From contig NC_065921.1 of NCBI RefSeq assembly GCF_024586455.1, forward strand, positions 71,239,528-71,303,527: a DNA stretch of 64,000 nt, written 5' to 3'. The notes below the pieces were generated by a model, which searched no databases, had not been told where the DNA came from, and worked only from the letters and a program-made list of their open reading frames with translations. This document shows, piece by piece, positions 37,486-48,929 of this stretch. This DNA is from Bactrocera neohumeralis. Lineage: Eukaryota > Arthropoda > Insecta > Diptera > Tephritidae. A program made the position numbers and the translations under genes. Position 1 is the stretch's first letter. Each line of letters begins with the position of its first letter.

Positions 37486-38258
37486 GATGGTCGCCTGAAT
37501 GCAGTGGTACGCAGATGAGGAAACTCCAGACCTATCAAAATACTGCACTCCGGACCACGATGGGATGCCTCTTGATGTCTCCCATCGAACACCTTCATAG
37601 TGAGACGCTTATGCTCCCAGTTAAGGAGCATAATGAACTCGTCTCCGAGCAGTTCCTGCTGGGATGTTTTCGTAGAAATCACACTTGCAGCCACCTGCTT
37701 GGAGCGGAACCGCCTCCTAGGAGCATCAAGAGGTCTTTCCTTGACTACGTCGACGACGTTGTTGTTGTTGTTGTAGCGGCAGAATTCGACGACGTCGTAC
37801 AGTACGCCGACCGGACTTCGGACGCAACTGACTTCCGACAGGTACTGACCGCCAATCACAGTGGGGCCATCAACACCTTCACCGACTCCCTTTCAGTGAA
37901 TGGCATTCTTGGAGTCAAAACACCACCCATCGCAGACAAAGAGCTCGAGTTGCCGCGAGAAACGCGAGTGACCCTAGCGCAACTTCGTTCTGGATATTGT
38001 AGCAGGTTAAACTCCTACTTATCCAGAATAGACCCTCACATACCCAATGTATGTCCTGCATGCAACGAGTCTCCGCATGATACTGACCACCTCTTTGCAT
38101 GCCCTACCAACCCCACTTATCCAATACCCTTTTTCCTTTGGTCCGACCCCGTCGAAGCAGCACGTTTCCTGATCCTCCCGTTACATGACGTCGACGACAA
38201 CACAGATAGCCCTTACCATCCTAACGGGGATTGAGAAACCGTTGGAACAACAACAACA
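37486..38258 (+). mobile_element. Jockey-like non-LTR element, 5'-truncated, copy 2
   Basis: It shares the 3' half of the element at 20606-21740: GTQMRKLQTYQNTALRTTMG, SPIEHLHSETLMLPVKEHN, SGYCSRLNSYLSRIDPHIP and CPACNESPHDTDHLFACP. It ends in a CAA-repeat tail. An imperfect 11-bp target-site duplication flanks it (ACACCTTACGC at 37475-37485, ACACTTTACGC at 38259-38269). The reading frame is open through the inserted 29-bp fragment described separately, so the apparent 254-aa ORF is a chimera. Confidence 0.88.
37758..37786 (-). mobile_element. 29-bp CAA-tailed mini-insertion with 7-bp TSD
   Basis: On the minus strand the insert reads AATTCTGCCGCTACAACAAC plus three more CAA-type units. It matches the 3' end of the SINE-like family at 55676-55787. 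It is bounded by CGACGAC (37751-37757 and 37787-37793). The homologous empty site in the sister copy (about 21066-21080) has one CGACGAC. Confidence 0.85.
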
Positions 38259-38274
38259 ACACTTTACGCCACAT

Positions 38275-40110
38275 CCATCCGTGTGCACTCCGCATAAGTC
38301 ATCTCAACTTGGAGAAATGATAGCTCAACATAAACGGAGAAAATGGTTAGAAGAGTCCTGTAACCTCTCCACCGCGTTGGTCTACTGTCAATGACTTGTT
38401 CTATCCGAAGCGATACGACGATCGGGTTGAAATTCAAATGATGTTGTCGTTGTTGATGTAACGGGTACCTAATCCCTGTTAGGATCCTAAGGATTAGCTA
38501 TATTGTCGTCGACGTCATCCAACGGAAGGCTCAAGAAACAAGATAGAAATTCAAATCAATAGCTTTGCCTCCACGGGCCTCTTTTTTTTGGCAGTTCACA
38601 CTGCACTCTTCAACCGACAGGGCCAAAAAGACGTGTTACCCGGCGGCCGTGCAAAATGCTAAGAGACTGTGCGCCACATATTTTCACCGATGTGGAGGTT
38701 CCGAATGTCATCAACGAGGCTAAATCATCCAAATTCATTGGCCCAGCCGGAAATAGTAATTTGAAGCTAAAACAACTAGGTGTAAGTTACCTTACCAAGG
38801 TCTCCAACGCGTCGCTGACCACTCTTCAAATACCGAATGGGTGGAAAGTCGAAGAGTGGTCCCTCTAATTAAATCTGGAAACGCCCCAAACAAGAGGTTT
38901 TATCATCCGATAATTCTCCTTTCCCCAGTAGTGAGGACACTCGAGGTCTTGTTGCTCGCGACGTTCAGTCACTAACTGAGTCAAGCAGACCATCAACATG
39001 GTTTCCGTAAAGTGCATACCATTACCACAGCGCCTAGCTTCATAAACGCCTAGATAGCTCGTGGTCTAAATCCCTGTGAGAATATAGTCCTCGTAGCTTT
39101 GGACTTGTTAAAAGCCGTGAACACTCAATCATACAGCGCCACTAGAGGATATCGAACAATCCATGCTCCTCCCGAGTTGAAGAGGTGGAGCATGAAGTAT
39201 CTGAGCGGTCGACAATCATCCGAACTGTTTCGTGGACAAAACTCTAAGTTAAGCAGATTTAAACAGGATGGTCCTCGCCCCGTTACTGTTTAACTTTTAT
39301 ATTTTGAAACTCGTCAACCACCTTCGGAAATTTCCATCACCTCATATGCAGATGACTGTACAATACTTAGATCAGGCAATGGAATCGATGTCATGTGTTC
39401 GAATGTATATGTATGTACAGTTATCTCTCCGATCTTTATCACTTCTCCTCTGCAAGGAGCTTGACGCTCTCGCCATTAAATCTGCAGCTACCATATTTAC
39501 TAATTGGACGAAGGAGTCTGTATGTGGATCTTAATATCTCAGTAGATGGCGTTAAAATTCCGACTGTCAACAACCCTACGATTTTAGATGTTGCATTTGA
39601 TAGCTTCTGCTCCTTCAGTTCCCATATAACCGCAAATACTGCCAATGTACAGGGCCGCAACAAATTCTCAAGTCGCTAGCCAGCAGCACATGGGTAAAGG
39701 ACAAAGAACTGTTGACAACATTCAAGGCAATCGGTAAACTACGCAGCACCGATATGGTTGTCTGGATGTGGAATGCAGATGAAAAACCTTTGGACGTGTC
39801 AAAAACTGCACTCCGCACCATTACAGATGCCTCTTGAGATCTCCCGTTGAATCGCATCGATCTAAATGGGGTTAGAACCCTTGGCCGCATAAAATCCGGG
39901 TTAATTCCGGTGCGTAGAAACGGCTGTTGTGGGAATTGCCCGAGTAGTTTCTGCTGGGATGGTTTCTGCAGTTGTCAGCTTGAAGCGGAGCCGCCACGGA
40001 AGGACATTAGAAGGTCTTTCCTTGATTACATCGATTGCATCGAATAGTACGCCGACCAGACTTCGGACGCGACAAACTTTATACAAGCTCTGTCTGCCAT
40101 TCGAAATGAA
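38275..40110 (+). mobile_element. Jockey-like non-LTR element, older copy 3 with RT core
   Basis: Recognisable plus-strand pieces, in several frames, are QHKRRKWLEESCNLST near 38320-38370, VINEAKSSKFIGPAGNSNLK near 38710-38765, an ALDLLKAVNT block near 39090-39120, QMTVQYLDQA/YADDCTILRSGNG near 39350-39390 and AVDGVKIPTVNN-type text near 39545-39575. It is full of stops and small deletions. It contains a nested fragment at 38440-38545. Confidence 0.75.
38440..38545 (-). mobile_element. 106-bp Jockey-like 3' fragment nested in copy 3
   Basis: It matches the 3' end of the Jockey-like family in reverse orientation (GTCGTCGACGTCATCCAACG and GGCTCAAGAAAC; compare 20660-20700). It is flanked by an 11-bp target-site duplication GAAATTCAAAT (38429-38439 and 38546-38556). 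Its tail has decayed to TCAACAACGACAAC. Confidence 0.82.
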
Positions 40111-41307
40111 GTAATCAACGCCAACTTGTATACGGTAAAAAAATAATAGTAAGAGTTGACGTTCTTGTTTTCCGGTCTTCTATTAGCGTGTACGATATCT
40201 TAACGAGCATTTCCGTTGGGGACACTTATATAAATTTAATTTTTAGTTGAAACCTGAAGCTGGATGCAGACATGTTTCGGACACGGCCTATATCCGGCCA
40301 TTACCTAAAGTTTGAACGTCTAGCCTGAATTTTTCCTTTTCTCATATTTCTAATTGTTCTGTGGAAATAAAAAAAATGTTCCGGAAACATACCCAGTTTA
40401 ATTATACTAGGTTTGTTACCGGAACATCGGAAATAAATCGACAATCAAATCACTTCCGGTAGCCGTAGTAGATATTAAGCTTCCGGTTGTCGCAGACTAA
40501 TAACCCGATGATGTTATAAATATAATTGTGAAATGCTCAGTTTAATAACGGTCTAACGTTTCCAGTTAGGCATCACAATAAGCTTTATCAAAAAGTTTAG
40601 GCATTTAAAATAATCGGCGAAACACGACAACAAAAAATTAGTTGTTGCTGCAAACCCCTCTTCTAATTTCGGTTATGGAAACAATACAGTCGTACGATCT
40701 GGCAACCCGCCACAAACAAGTAGAAACGATATGAGTTGGCCATGTTTGTGTTTAGTGAGAGTCAGTTTGAGTGGATTTTTCAATGGACGCAGAGAAAAGT
40801 TGAAATTCCAATTAGACTAAGCCGACTAAATTAGAACAAAAGTGGTGTTTTTGGACGCAACCATTTGTTAACTATCAAAAAGTGTACCATTGAATATTTT
40901 TGTATAATTATTAACGCCGTCGACTGGCGCTCAGTGGATCCGAGGTGTGCTACACAAAGCGAAGTAAAATCACACCCAAAGAGAGTCTAGTTGGGTGTTT
41001 TCAAAAATTCACACAGTGTTGTGCAATTGTGAGCAACAGCGTTGCATTTAATGTACTGTTAATTACGTAAAATGTATGGCGAAATAGAATTCCAATCCGA
41101 AAGGTTCATAATGTTATTGGCTAACTCTTTGTTTTAAGAAATTGTTGCTTAAGTGTCCCACAAAAAAAGAGAATTTTGAGTATTTATACAAAAATATAAT
41201 AATTATTTTTATGTACGGTTTTTCAAGACAAAATTAAATATTTTTCAAGTTTCATGCGATTAATCACTCCAGCAAATCAGAAAAATTATGTTTCGAAAAA
41301 TATGAGT
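40111..41307. other. intergenic, no gene recognised
   Basis: No protein homology seen. From about 40780 to 41080 the composition resembles fly untranslated leader DNA (AAAGTTGAAA, CAAAGCGAAGTAAA, GTGAGCAACAGCGTTGC), with many stops in all frames. It could be a non-coding first exon of a plus-strand gene, but there is no firm splice evidence. Confidence 0.35.
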
Positions 41308-41780
41308 TTAAGGGCTCACATGGGTTCTCTCCAGCAAATACCGGCCTATTTTAATTTTTCTTTGTAAAATAAAGACTTAAATATTCCTATTTTAATTTTT
41401 TATTTTTTTTGTGAAATTTTCAAAGCAAGAAATTAAAAATAAAAACTTAAATATTCTCTTCCAACTTTTCAGTATTTCAAAGATTCAAAGATACATATTT
41501 TAGAAAGATTTTGTGAAATTTTCAAAGCAAGAAATTAAAAATCTAACATTACAGTGTCATTTCCGGTAGTCTTACGGAAAAAGGTGCCTCCGCGTTTACA
41601 GCAGAACTTCTTATAAGATCTAAAGCTGAACTCGAGCACGCAACTTTTCAAGGCTGTATCTTAAAACTATTACACGAATCAGCTTCAGAATTTAAGACAA
41701 TATTCTAGAGATCTTATAACGTTAAAAGAGACAATCAAAAACTTTTTTTAAACCGTGAAATCCTTGCAATATCTTAAAGG
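41308..41780 (+). mobile_element. TTAA-type MITE-like repeat, family B, copy 1
   Basis: It starts TTAAGGGCTCACATGGGT and contains GTGTCATTTCCGGTAGTCTT, AAGGTGCCTCCGCG and GGCTGTATCTTAAAAC. The same order occurs at 45160-45830 and 56923-57640. The right end near CTTAAAGG is imperfect. Confidence 0.55.
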
Positions 41781-42553
41781 TAAAGAAACTAATAGACTGA
41801 GCGACTGATTGAACTGAGCGGCTACATTTTGGAAGGTCGCAACTCAAAAACTATTTCATATATCGTTTAACGAACGCTCTAAATTCAAAACCATTTTTGA
41901 ACACATGTTTTTTATATATTTTTTCTTTTTCATGTCGAATGTCTGTAATTTATATATGACTTCTTCACTTCACCTATATTTTTAAAAGTTTGCCAATGTC
42001 CGTCGAGGCGTTTCAAGTTTTAACTACTTTTTTTCTGGTATATAATTACTTGTGTTACTAAATATCCGAAATTTTCATCAGCGTGGCAAACTGGCTGGCG
42101 TTTCAAGAGAATTTTGAGCGGAAAGAGCGCCTGTTTGCGCCACCACCTTAACCACCTAAATATTTGTGTATTTGCCATGGCATCGCAGCCAACACAAAGT
42201 CAACATGAGTCAATACAAATCAGTTCGAGTCTCTTGTTCGTGCCGTTCATTTGTGTTTCGAAGATTCTTATCCGTAAGATACTTTGGTGCTACGCAAAAA
42301 TAATTACAAAAAAAAAATTAATAAAACTGAATGAATTTTCTTTAGTACACGGCCAATACATACATATGAACATATATATATATATATACTAGATATATAA
42401 ATATGTGCTTGTGTATGTGTTGATATTAACTTGATTTTCGTTGCTGCCGCGGAAATAATAAAAATTCATTTATATTTGTTTAAAATGTTAAAAAAAATAA
42501 AAATTATTGTGTGCATATGCTTGTGTGTGTATGTATGTAATTACCACTTTTAG

Positions 42554-43082
42554 GAATTGAAAAAGAAAAACAAAACCGATTTTGTTAGTGAAAATAGCGT
42601 GCCGGAGGAAGTAGAAAAAAAGCGAAGTAAGTGCGCGTTGCTAGCGTTTAAGGAACACAGATTTTACTAAATTTTTGCATGCAAAAAAATTAGAACAAAA
42701 TTTGTTGTGAGAAATCAATATATGTATAAATATATATTTCAATATAAAATCGAATTAATTTTATTCAAACGTGTTGCCAGTTTAGTCGCCCAAAAGCGGG
42801 CACCGAAAGTTAATATATTCCAACGAAGCGAGAAAAAAAGTAAAGCGTCCAAATAAAATCTATTGTATTATTGCATATTTTCATTGCAACGAGCAACAGT
42901 ATACGACGACGACTGGTGTAAAGAAATACGAATAAGAGACAGCGCTAACTCTTTATCCTGCTACCCCAAAGACAATTTGAATCAAATTCCGCTTTGTTAT
43001 TATTGTCGCCGCCACTTTGTGAGAAGAGTGTGTGCGTTAGTGTTGGTTTACTACGCCGAAAGGACAAGCAACAGAAAAATAG
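42554..43082 (+). other. candidate pair of spliced 5'UTR exons
   Basis: 42554-42626 is bounded by ACTTTTAG and GTAAGT. 42781-43082 is bounded by TTGCCAG and ATAG|GTAAGTTC. Both have fly-like splice signals, and the second lies in a GC-richer, microsatellite-free patch. Neither encodes a recognisable protein. They may be leader exons of a plus-strand gene whose coding part lies beyond the window, or chance. Confidence 0.3.
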
Positions 43083-43419
43083 GTAAGTTCAAACGATTGC
43101 ACGAATAAATGCATAATAAATTGCACACATACAAATAAATAATTATATACATATGCAATAGTATATGTACATATATGTATGTACATACACAAATATCTAA
43201 TGCAATGAAAAATGTGCTGGCAGCTTTGGCTTAAAGGAAAATTAAAAGTACCATAGTAACTAAAAAGGTGTACCGTTAGTAACTTACTTAGTTTTTACAG
43301 CTATTTAGTTTTGTGTAACTGAACTTTGGCTTATTATACCCTGCACAGTTTATAAATATGTATTAAGTTTGCCATAAAGTTTGTCACATCGCTATGGAAA
43401 GTATACATATGTAGGTATA

Positions 43420-44230
43420 AATACCATATATGCTTCAAGTAACTACCAGGGCTTTGAGATATCGATCTGAAATTCTGCACACATCCATTGCTCCGCAAGT
43501 AGCTGCTCATTTGTCGGAATCGGCGATATTCGATAACAATAGCATATAGCTGCCATACAAACTGCCCGCTCAATCTCAAGTCCTTATATGGAAAACTTTT
43601 TTATTTGACAAGATAACTTCACCAGATTTGACACAGATTATTGCCCGAGACAACACTACAATCTCCGAAGAAATTGTTCAGATCAGACTACTATATCATA
43701 TAGCTGCCATACAAACTGCCCGCTCAATCTCAAGTCCTTATATGGAAAACTTTTTTATTTGACAAGATAATTTCACGATATTTGACACAGATTGTTATCC
43801 TAGCAATCCCTACAAACTCCGAAAAAATTGTTCAGATAGCAACACTATAGCATATAGCTGCCATACAAACTGACCGGTCCAAATCAAGTGCTGGTAAGGA
43901 AATCTTTTTTATTTGATAATATATTTTCACGAGATTTGGCACAGATTATTGCCCGAAACAACACTATAATCTCCGAAGAAATTGTTCAGATCAGACTACT
44001 ATATCATATAGCTGCCATACAAACTGCTCGCTGCATCTCAAGTCCTTATATGGAAACCTTTTTTATTTGGCAAGCTATCTTTACCAAATTCATCACAACT
44101 TCTTGCTCAAAGTATCCCTACAATTTCCGAACAAATCATGAAGATCGAAGCACTATAGCATATAGCTGCCATACAAGCGGACCAATGAATTTATGCTATA
44201 ATAAACGCACCTATGAAGGGTATTATAGCT
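43420..44230 (+). repeat. 154-bp tandem repeat array (four-plus units)
   Basis: The anchor TAGCTGCCATACAA begins at 43547, 43701, 43855, 44009 and 44163, exactly 154 bp apart each time. Units contain TATGGAAAACTTTTTTATTT, TTTGACACAGATTATTGCCC and AAATTGTTCAGAT. They are internal sequence of the dispersed GTTTGTATGGCAGC family in reverse order. A degraded extra unit precedes the array. The 138-aa ORF at 43888-44304 lies in it and is not a gene. Confidence 0.93.
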
Positions 44231-45054
44231 TCGTTGCAGTCGTATCTAAAGTCTTTACTTATTTTGAAATTATTGTATTAACACTTATGTTCGTGAGTGC
44301 CTGAACTTTAGGCCTTAATATTTGTGCTTTTCTATTTAAAAAGCGTTTACTACTTGCCTTAGTTTCACATCACATTTCAGCTTTAAAAAAAATTCAGCTT
44401 TGCAAAAAAACACACATATTTTATATTTATTTTTATGATCGGCGAAGCAAATATGCCCAGCGCCCCACTTTGCTATAGAGGCAGTATTTCTGTAAGTAAC
44501 ACAGAAATTTTTGGGTTGTGGTCACTAGCTGGAGCGCAACGCTTACGCCTACGCTGGCACGCTAACACATGAGTTTGCCACCCCGCCAACGCCACCGTCG
44601 CCGCTAGTCGGTTAGTAGGTGGCTACTAGAAGGCACATATACAGCATAGAAAAGCAGCGACGAAAGCGTGACTATAAGAACGGCAACAACTCACTATGAC
44701 TTCATAGTTACGCACACAAATGCAGCTAATGTGATCGCATATATGTATGTATATAGGTGTATAAAATGTGGATATGTATGTATGTGAATACAATTAATGC
44801 TACTTTTTACACATACATATGCAAGTCGCTAGATTTGACTACAAACTTTTGCGGCATATCAGTATACATACATACATATGTATGTATGCATGTGAGTCGC
44901 GGCGTTGGCATAAATATGTATGTATATGTCTCTCAGACGTTTGTGCGAGAGGGCTTTTGTTGTTTTAAACCATAAATACGTTTTTATTTGTTACAGTAGT
45001 TACTCACACGTTGTAAACAGTTTGATATATTTTTCAAAGAAAGAGAAACAGGCC
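44231..45054. other. intergenic with microsatellites
   Basis: No gene recognised. GC-richer text at 44515-44640 (ACGCCACCGTCGCCGCTAGT) has no usable long frame. ACATATGTATGT tracts lie at 44740-44780 and 44862-44930. Confidence 0.45.
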
Positions 45055-45160
45055 TTAAGGGGTTATAAACAGTTAGAAGGCAAAAAAAAACGAGTTTTTC
45101 AGAATTGAATTCCAGAAAAACGGCAAGTTTTCGGGCCTTCAGTTATCGGACAAATGCGTA
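45055..45160 (+). mobile_element. TTAA-type MITE, family A, left-end fragment
   Basis: It begins TTAAGGGGTTATAAACAGTT, matching the left end of the complete copy at 58500-59245 with one difference. After about 105 bp it is cut off by a family B repeat. Confidence 0.6.
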
Positions 45161-45830
45161 ATTAGGGGTTACATGGATTTCCTCGGGTAAAAATCAGCCT
45201 GTCTTTCAACAATTTTTTTCTCATATAAAAAATTAAATATTTTATTAGAACTTTTTTATTGTTACAAGCATACACTATTAACAAAAAAATTCTGAAATTT
45301 TTGAAAAAAAAAATTTAAACTCGGCCATTGCGACGCCATTTCCGGTGATCTCTCGGAAAAAAGATGCTCCCGCGTTGGTAGGTTGACTTCTTACAGGATC
45401 ATCTAAAGTGAAAAAATACTTGTGTTAGTTAAAGCCTTAACTTAGAACATGGATCATCTAAAGTGAAAAAATACTTGTTTTAGTTAAAACCTTAACTTAG
45501 AACCTGGACGAAGGAAAAAAATACTGAAATTTGGATTTTTGGCAGACATTTTTACAAAAAAATGAAAATTTCAGTGAAAATTTCGCGACATTTTTTTTTT
45601 TTACAAATAGTTGTTGTCGAAAAAAATTCAAGTCCAAGTCTTTAAGAATTGTATCTCAAAGATCTGTGCAAAATTTCATGAAAATCGGTTGAGTAGGTCT
45701 CGAGAAATCTTGCCAACCGACTTCGAAAACACAGTTTCGAGAAAAACGCGTTTGAGGACGGCACACTTAGCCTAGGCTAGCCTCGAGCGCACATGTTCTC
45801 AAGGCTGTATCTCCGAAAAGAAGCTTAAAA
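45160..45830 (+). mobile_element. TTAA-type MITE-like repeat, family B, copy 2
   Basis: It starts ATTAGGGGTTACATGGAT and includes CCATTTCCGGTGATCTC, TATCTCAAAGATCTGTGCAA, TCGAGAAATCTTGCCAACCG and TTTCGAGAAAAACGCGTTTG. It contains a direct duplication of GATCATCTAAAGTGAAAAAA (45399-45418 and 45451-45470 region). Confidence 0.65.
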
Positions 45831-47351
45831 TCTCTCCTTTCCAACACTATATGGTATGGCACAATGGATTGGACAGCTATTGACAAAATACGAAAAGACT
45901 TTTTCGACTACCCAATATATTATACTTAAATATTTGCTGGTTGCTGGATCAAATTCGTGCGCGATTGCTGTAAATATGTACATATGTATGTATATGTATG
46001 TATGTATGTGTAATTTGCTTTTAGAGCGAAGAGCTTGTTGTTTGGCGCGCTGTTTGGCTGTCAACATTGTTGTTGCCTAAACATGTAGTTTCTAATAGCA
46101 ACGGCAATAAGTTAAAGTTTTCCACAACAATACAATAACAATATATTAATTATACATATGTATGTACGTATGTATGTATATGTATATAGGTTTATATACA
46201 TAACTACATACATACAGTATATATAAAAACATTTAAGTATGTACATAGGTATAAGTGACGGTATATAATAAGCGCGTAAAGAACTAGTCGCCAAACACTC
46301 CGATGAACAATAAATGAATATCAAACAGAAAGAAAAACAAAAACAAAATCCAAAAACAATGCCAAACAATGCTATCACGACACACAAGTCGAAGTCGTCG
46401 CTGCCTGAAGAGCAGCGCATCAAGCAACACAACGAAGAAACGACTGACTAAGTGGCTGCCGCTGATTTTCAATGTGTATTTTAAGTAGGTCTGTGTGTGA
46501 GAGGCGGCGAAAACAAGTTGGCAGCTTTTTGACTTTTGTCATCAAGCTTTGCCTTCACACACAGCCGCTTGCTGACTTGAATGGTAGCAAGAACATGTTT
46601 GTGCATTTGTGTGTGTGTGATTTGAATGGTAGCATGGAACATGTTTATGTGTGTGTGCGTGTTTCGCGCCTTATTGTTTCCTGTTCCCTTCGCTGTTTTG
46701 TTTGGTGTATTACCTTATTGTCGCTCTCACGTTTGCTCAATCGCTCTCTTGAATTTTGTTGCTTTACCGCTCTTGCCATTTATTAATTTGATAAACAGAC
46801 ACAGTTGCTCACATACACACATATATGTATATGTATATGTACAACTGCTTGAATGTATCTTGTCGGTGGTTGAAGAACGCTCGAAAGGTAGACGTGATCA
46901 AAACATTCGAATTTGCTGTGCTGTTATTTTCGCTTTTTGACATCATCTCCGCTTTATTGCCGTGCGCTGCTCTGCTAGACTTTACTTGTTTTCGGTTCTC
47001 TTTATCCAAGCGCCTATATTCTTTGGCAACATGTAGCCGTTATTAAAGCGCAGCTTTCGCACAGTTCGCCGCCGCAATTGTTGAAACTAGGCTTTTCAAA
47101 CATAACTGGTTTGTAGATATGTATGTATATCGTATAATTAAAAAATAGTATTAAAACAATTAAAAACTTTTATGTTTTTAATGTGGTTTTGTAAGCGCAC
47201 ATTAACCTTTTTATTATCTACTAAAAATATTTTTAGGTTATGACGGTCTTAAGCAATGGAAAAATAATATTAGGTTGCATGATGTTACAAATTAAGAAAT
47301 TCTGAATGAAAAAATGCTTTCCTTCCTCAAGTAGCTATGTACATGTAGCAT
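45831..47351. other. intergenic, no gene recognised
   Basis: It holds microsatellites (45975-46008, 46153-46220, 46815-46840) and a GT-rich imperfect duplication around 46576-46650 (TTGAATGGTAGCA...ACATGTTT twice). Long frames at 46112-46432, 46472-46786 and 46626-46940 are rich in C, F, L and V and resemble no protein I know. Confidence 0.45.
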
Positions 47352-47900
47352 TAGGGTGAGCCGAAGTATTTGAGTTTATGGATTACAAGAAAAAAAACTT
47401 TAACTTCGATTGAACCGGAGTTTCAAAAATACAAAATATTATAAGCACTTTATTCCACTCGTTCAGTTTGTATGGCCGCTATGTGCCATAGTGATCCGAT
47501 CTGAACAATTTCGTCGTAGATTTTACCATTGCCTTAGCCAATAATGCATGCCAAGTTTCTTGAAGATATCTTGTCAAATGAAAAAGTTTTCCATACAAGC
47601 TCTTTATTCCAATCTTTCTGTTTGTATGGTAGCTATATGTTATAGTGATAGGATATTACCGGTTCCAACAAATGAGCAGATTCTTGATGAGAAAAGAACG
47701 TGTACAAAATTTCGAACCGAAATATCAAAAACTGAAGGACTAGTTCGGACAGACAGACGGACAAGGCTAAAACGATTTAGCTCATCATGCTTATCACTTT
47801 GTATATATAGTATATATTTTATAGAGTCTCCGACGTTTTTTTCAGAGCGTTACAAACTACGTGGTAAACTTAATATGACCTGTTCAGGGTTCAGGGTATA
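47352..47900 (+). mobile_element. near-complete copy of the GTTTGTATGGCAGC dispersed repeat
   Basis: It starts TTAGGGTGAGCCGAAG and carries two internal units (CAGTTTGTATGGCCGCTATG; CTGTTTGTATGGTAGCTATA) with the block CTTGAAGATATCTTGTCAAA between them. It ends with ACAGACAGACGGACAAGGCT, GAGTCTCCGACG and AGGGTATAAAA. No protein is encoded. The family is abundant here, and its class is unknown to me. Confidence 0.75.
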
Positions 47901-48261
47901 AAAATGTTTTCCAACCAATTTATAGGTTAAACTGGAACGATACACAGTGAAAAAAATATTCCTATAGAAAAGGTTCAAAAGTCGTCGGCCTAATAACTAA
48001 ACAAGGTGTGAAGTTTTGAAGTCTTTTGAGCTTATTATTGGGTTGATCTCTTCACTTGAGACGAATTTTTTCAACAGACTATTACCTGGGTCTGGAAAAA
48101 GGAATATATAGGCACGAATATAGTCTCTGAGAGTCTAAATCCCAGCATAATTTCTTCAATTTATCGGTCCTATCACAAGCTGAGTGGGAGTGATTGAATT
48201 AAAACTGGGAGGTCAATTACTATTTTCATTTTGAAGGTAATTTAATAACGCCATTTTCAGA

Positions 48262-48372
48262 GAAAGTTGTTGTTGTTGTAGCGTTGACAGATCGGATAAA
48301 AATTAGCGCTTGTTCTGGAGACTTAGGCCCGACTATCGTGGACACGGCTCATTCTGCAAAAAAAAAACTCAG
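48262..48372 (-). mobile_element. CAA-tailed SINE-like repeat, copy 3
   Basis: On the minus strand it reads TCCACGATAGTCGGGCCTAA ... TTATCCGATCTGTCAACGCT and then ACAACAACAACAAC, the same block order as the 55676-55787 copy but diverged in the middle. Confidence 0.65.
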
Positions 48373-48439
48373 AGAAACCGTGAAAACCTTGCTAAAGTCA
48401 TGGCAAAACGGCGAGTTATTACAAGATTCTAATTCATAT

Positions 48440-48929
48440 AAGAGATTTTAGGAACATGACAACTGGTGACTGACCTGATGGCCAGACAAGATGGGGCTGA
48501 CAGCTGGAGAAGATTGCTGGAAATACCTAGAGCAGGGCACTAGGGAAACAATGGAGCATCTTGTGCACTTGTCCCGCATTGGCAACACTACGATGTAAGC
48601 TTCTGGGGTTCTTACAGTATGATACACTGGAGGAGGTATCGCCAGTGAGGCCGCAGAGTCTGTTAAAATTCGCGTCAAGCGCAGGCATCCTAAACGATGA
48701 CACTCTTAGACTTAGCAAGTGCTCCATCTGGTATCGCAAAGGATCAAACTAGTCTATGCGTGGCTTATTGGCCTACCAAATTAACTTAACCTAAAATAAT
48801 AAAAGAAAAATAAAAATATAAAAAAAAAACATAAAAAAATATAAAAAAAAATTAAAAAAATAAAAAAAAAAATAAAAAAAAAAAAAAAAAATAAAAAAAA
48901 AAAAAAAAAATAAAATAAAAATAAAATGA
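48440..48929 (+). mobile_element. non-LTR retrotransposon 3' end with a 135-bp A-rich tail
   Basis: Conceptual translation gives DLMARQDGADSWRRLLEIP and then, in another frame, HLVHLSRIGN/CPALATLRCKLLGFLQ and RPQSLLKFASSAGILNDDT. This is the histidine/cysteine-type C-terminal region of R1/Jockey-group retroelements. It is followed at 48795-48929 by an almost pure A/T (mostly A) tract consistent with an elongated poly(A) tail. It directly abuts a mariner remnant. Confidence 0.65.

Noticed and set aside
37470..38234. 254-aa plus-strand ORF as a host gene
   Set aside because: It is the C-terminal part of a Jockey-like element plus a 29-bp insertion encoding a valine run. It is not a host gene.
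43420..44230. CRISPR-like regularly spaced repeats
   Set aside because: The 154-bp units are contiguous tandem copies without unique spacers, and the genome is a eukaryote.
43888..44304. 138-aa plus-strand ORF
   Set aside because: It lies within the 154-bp tandem array, and its repeated peptide blocks follow the array period. No homology.
46112..46940. Several 80-106-aa ORFs on both strands as possible new genes
   Set aside because: Overlapping frames in GT/TATG repeats and a partly duplicated segment. Extreme C/F/L/V composition and no signal of selection visible.
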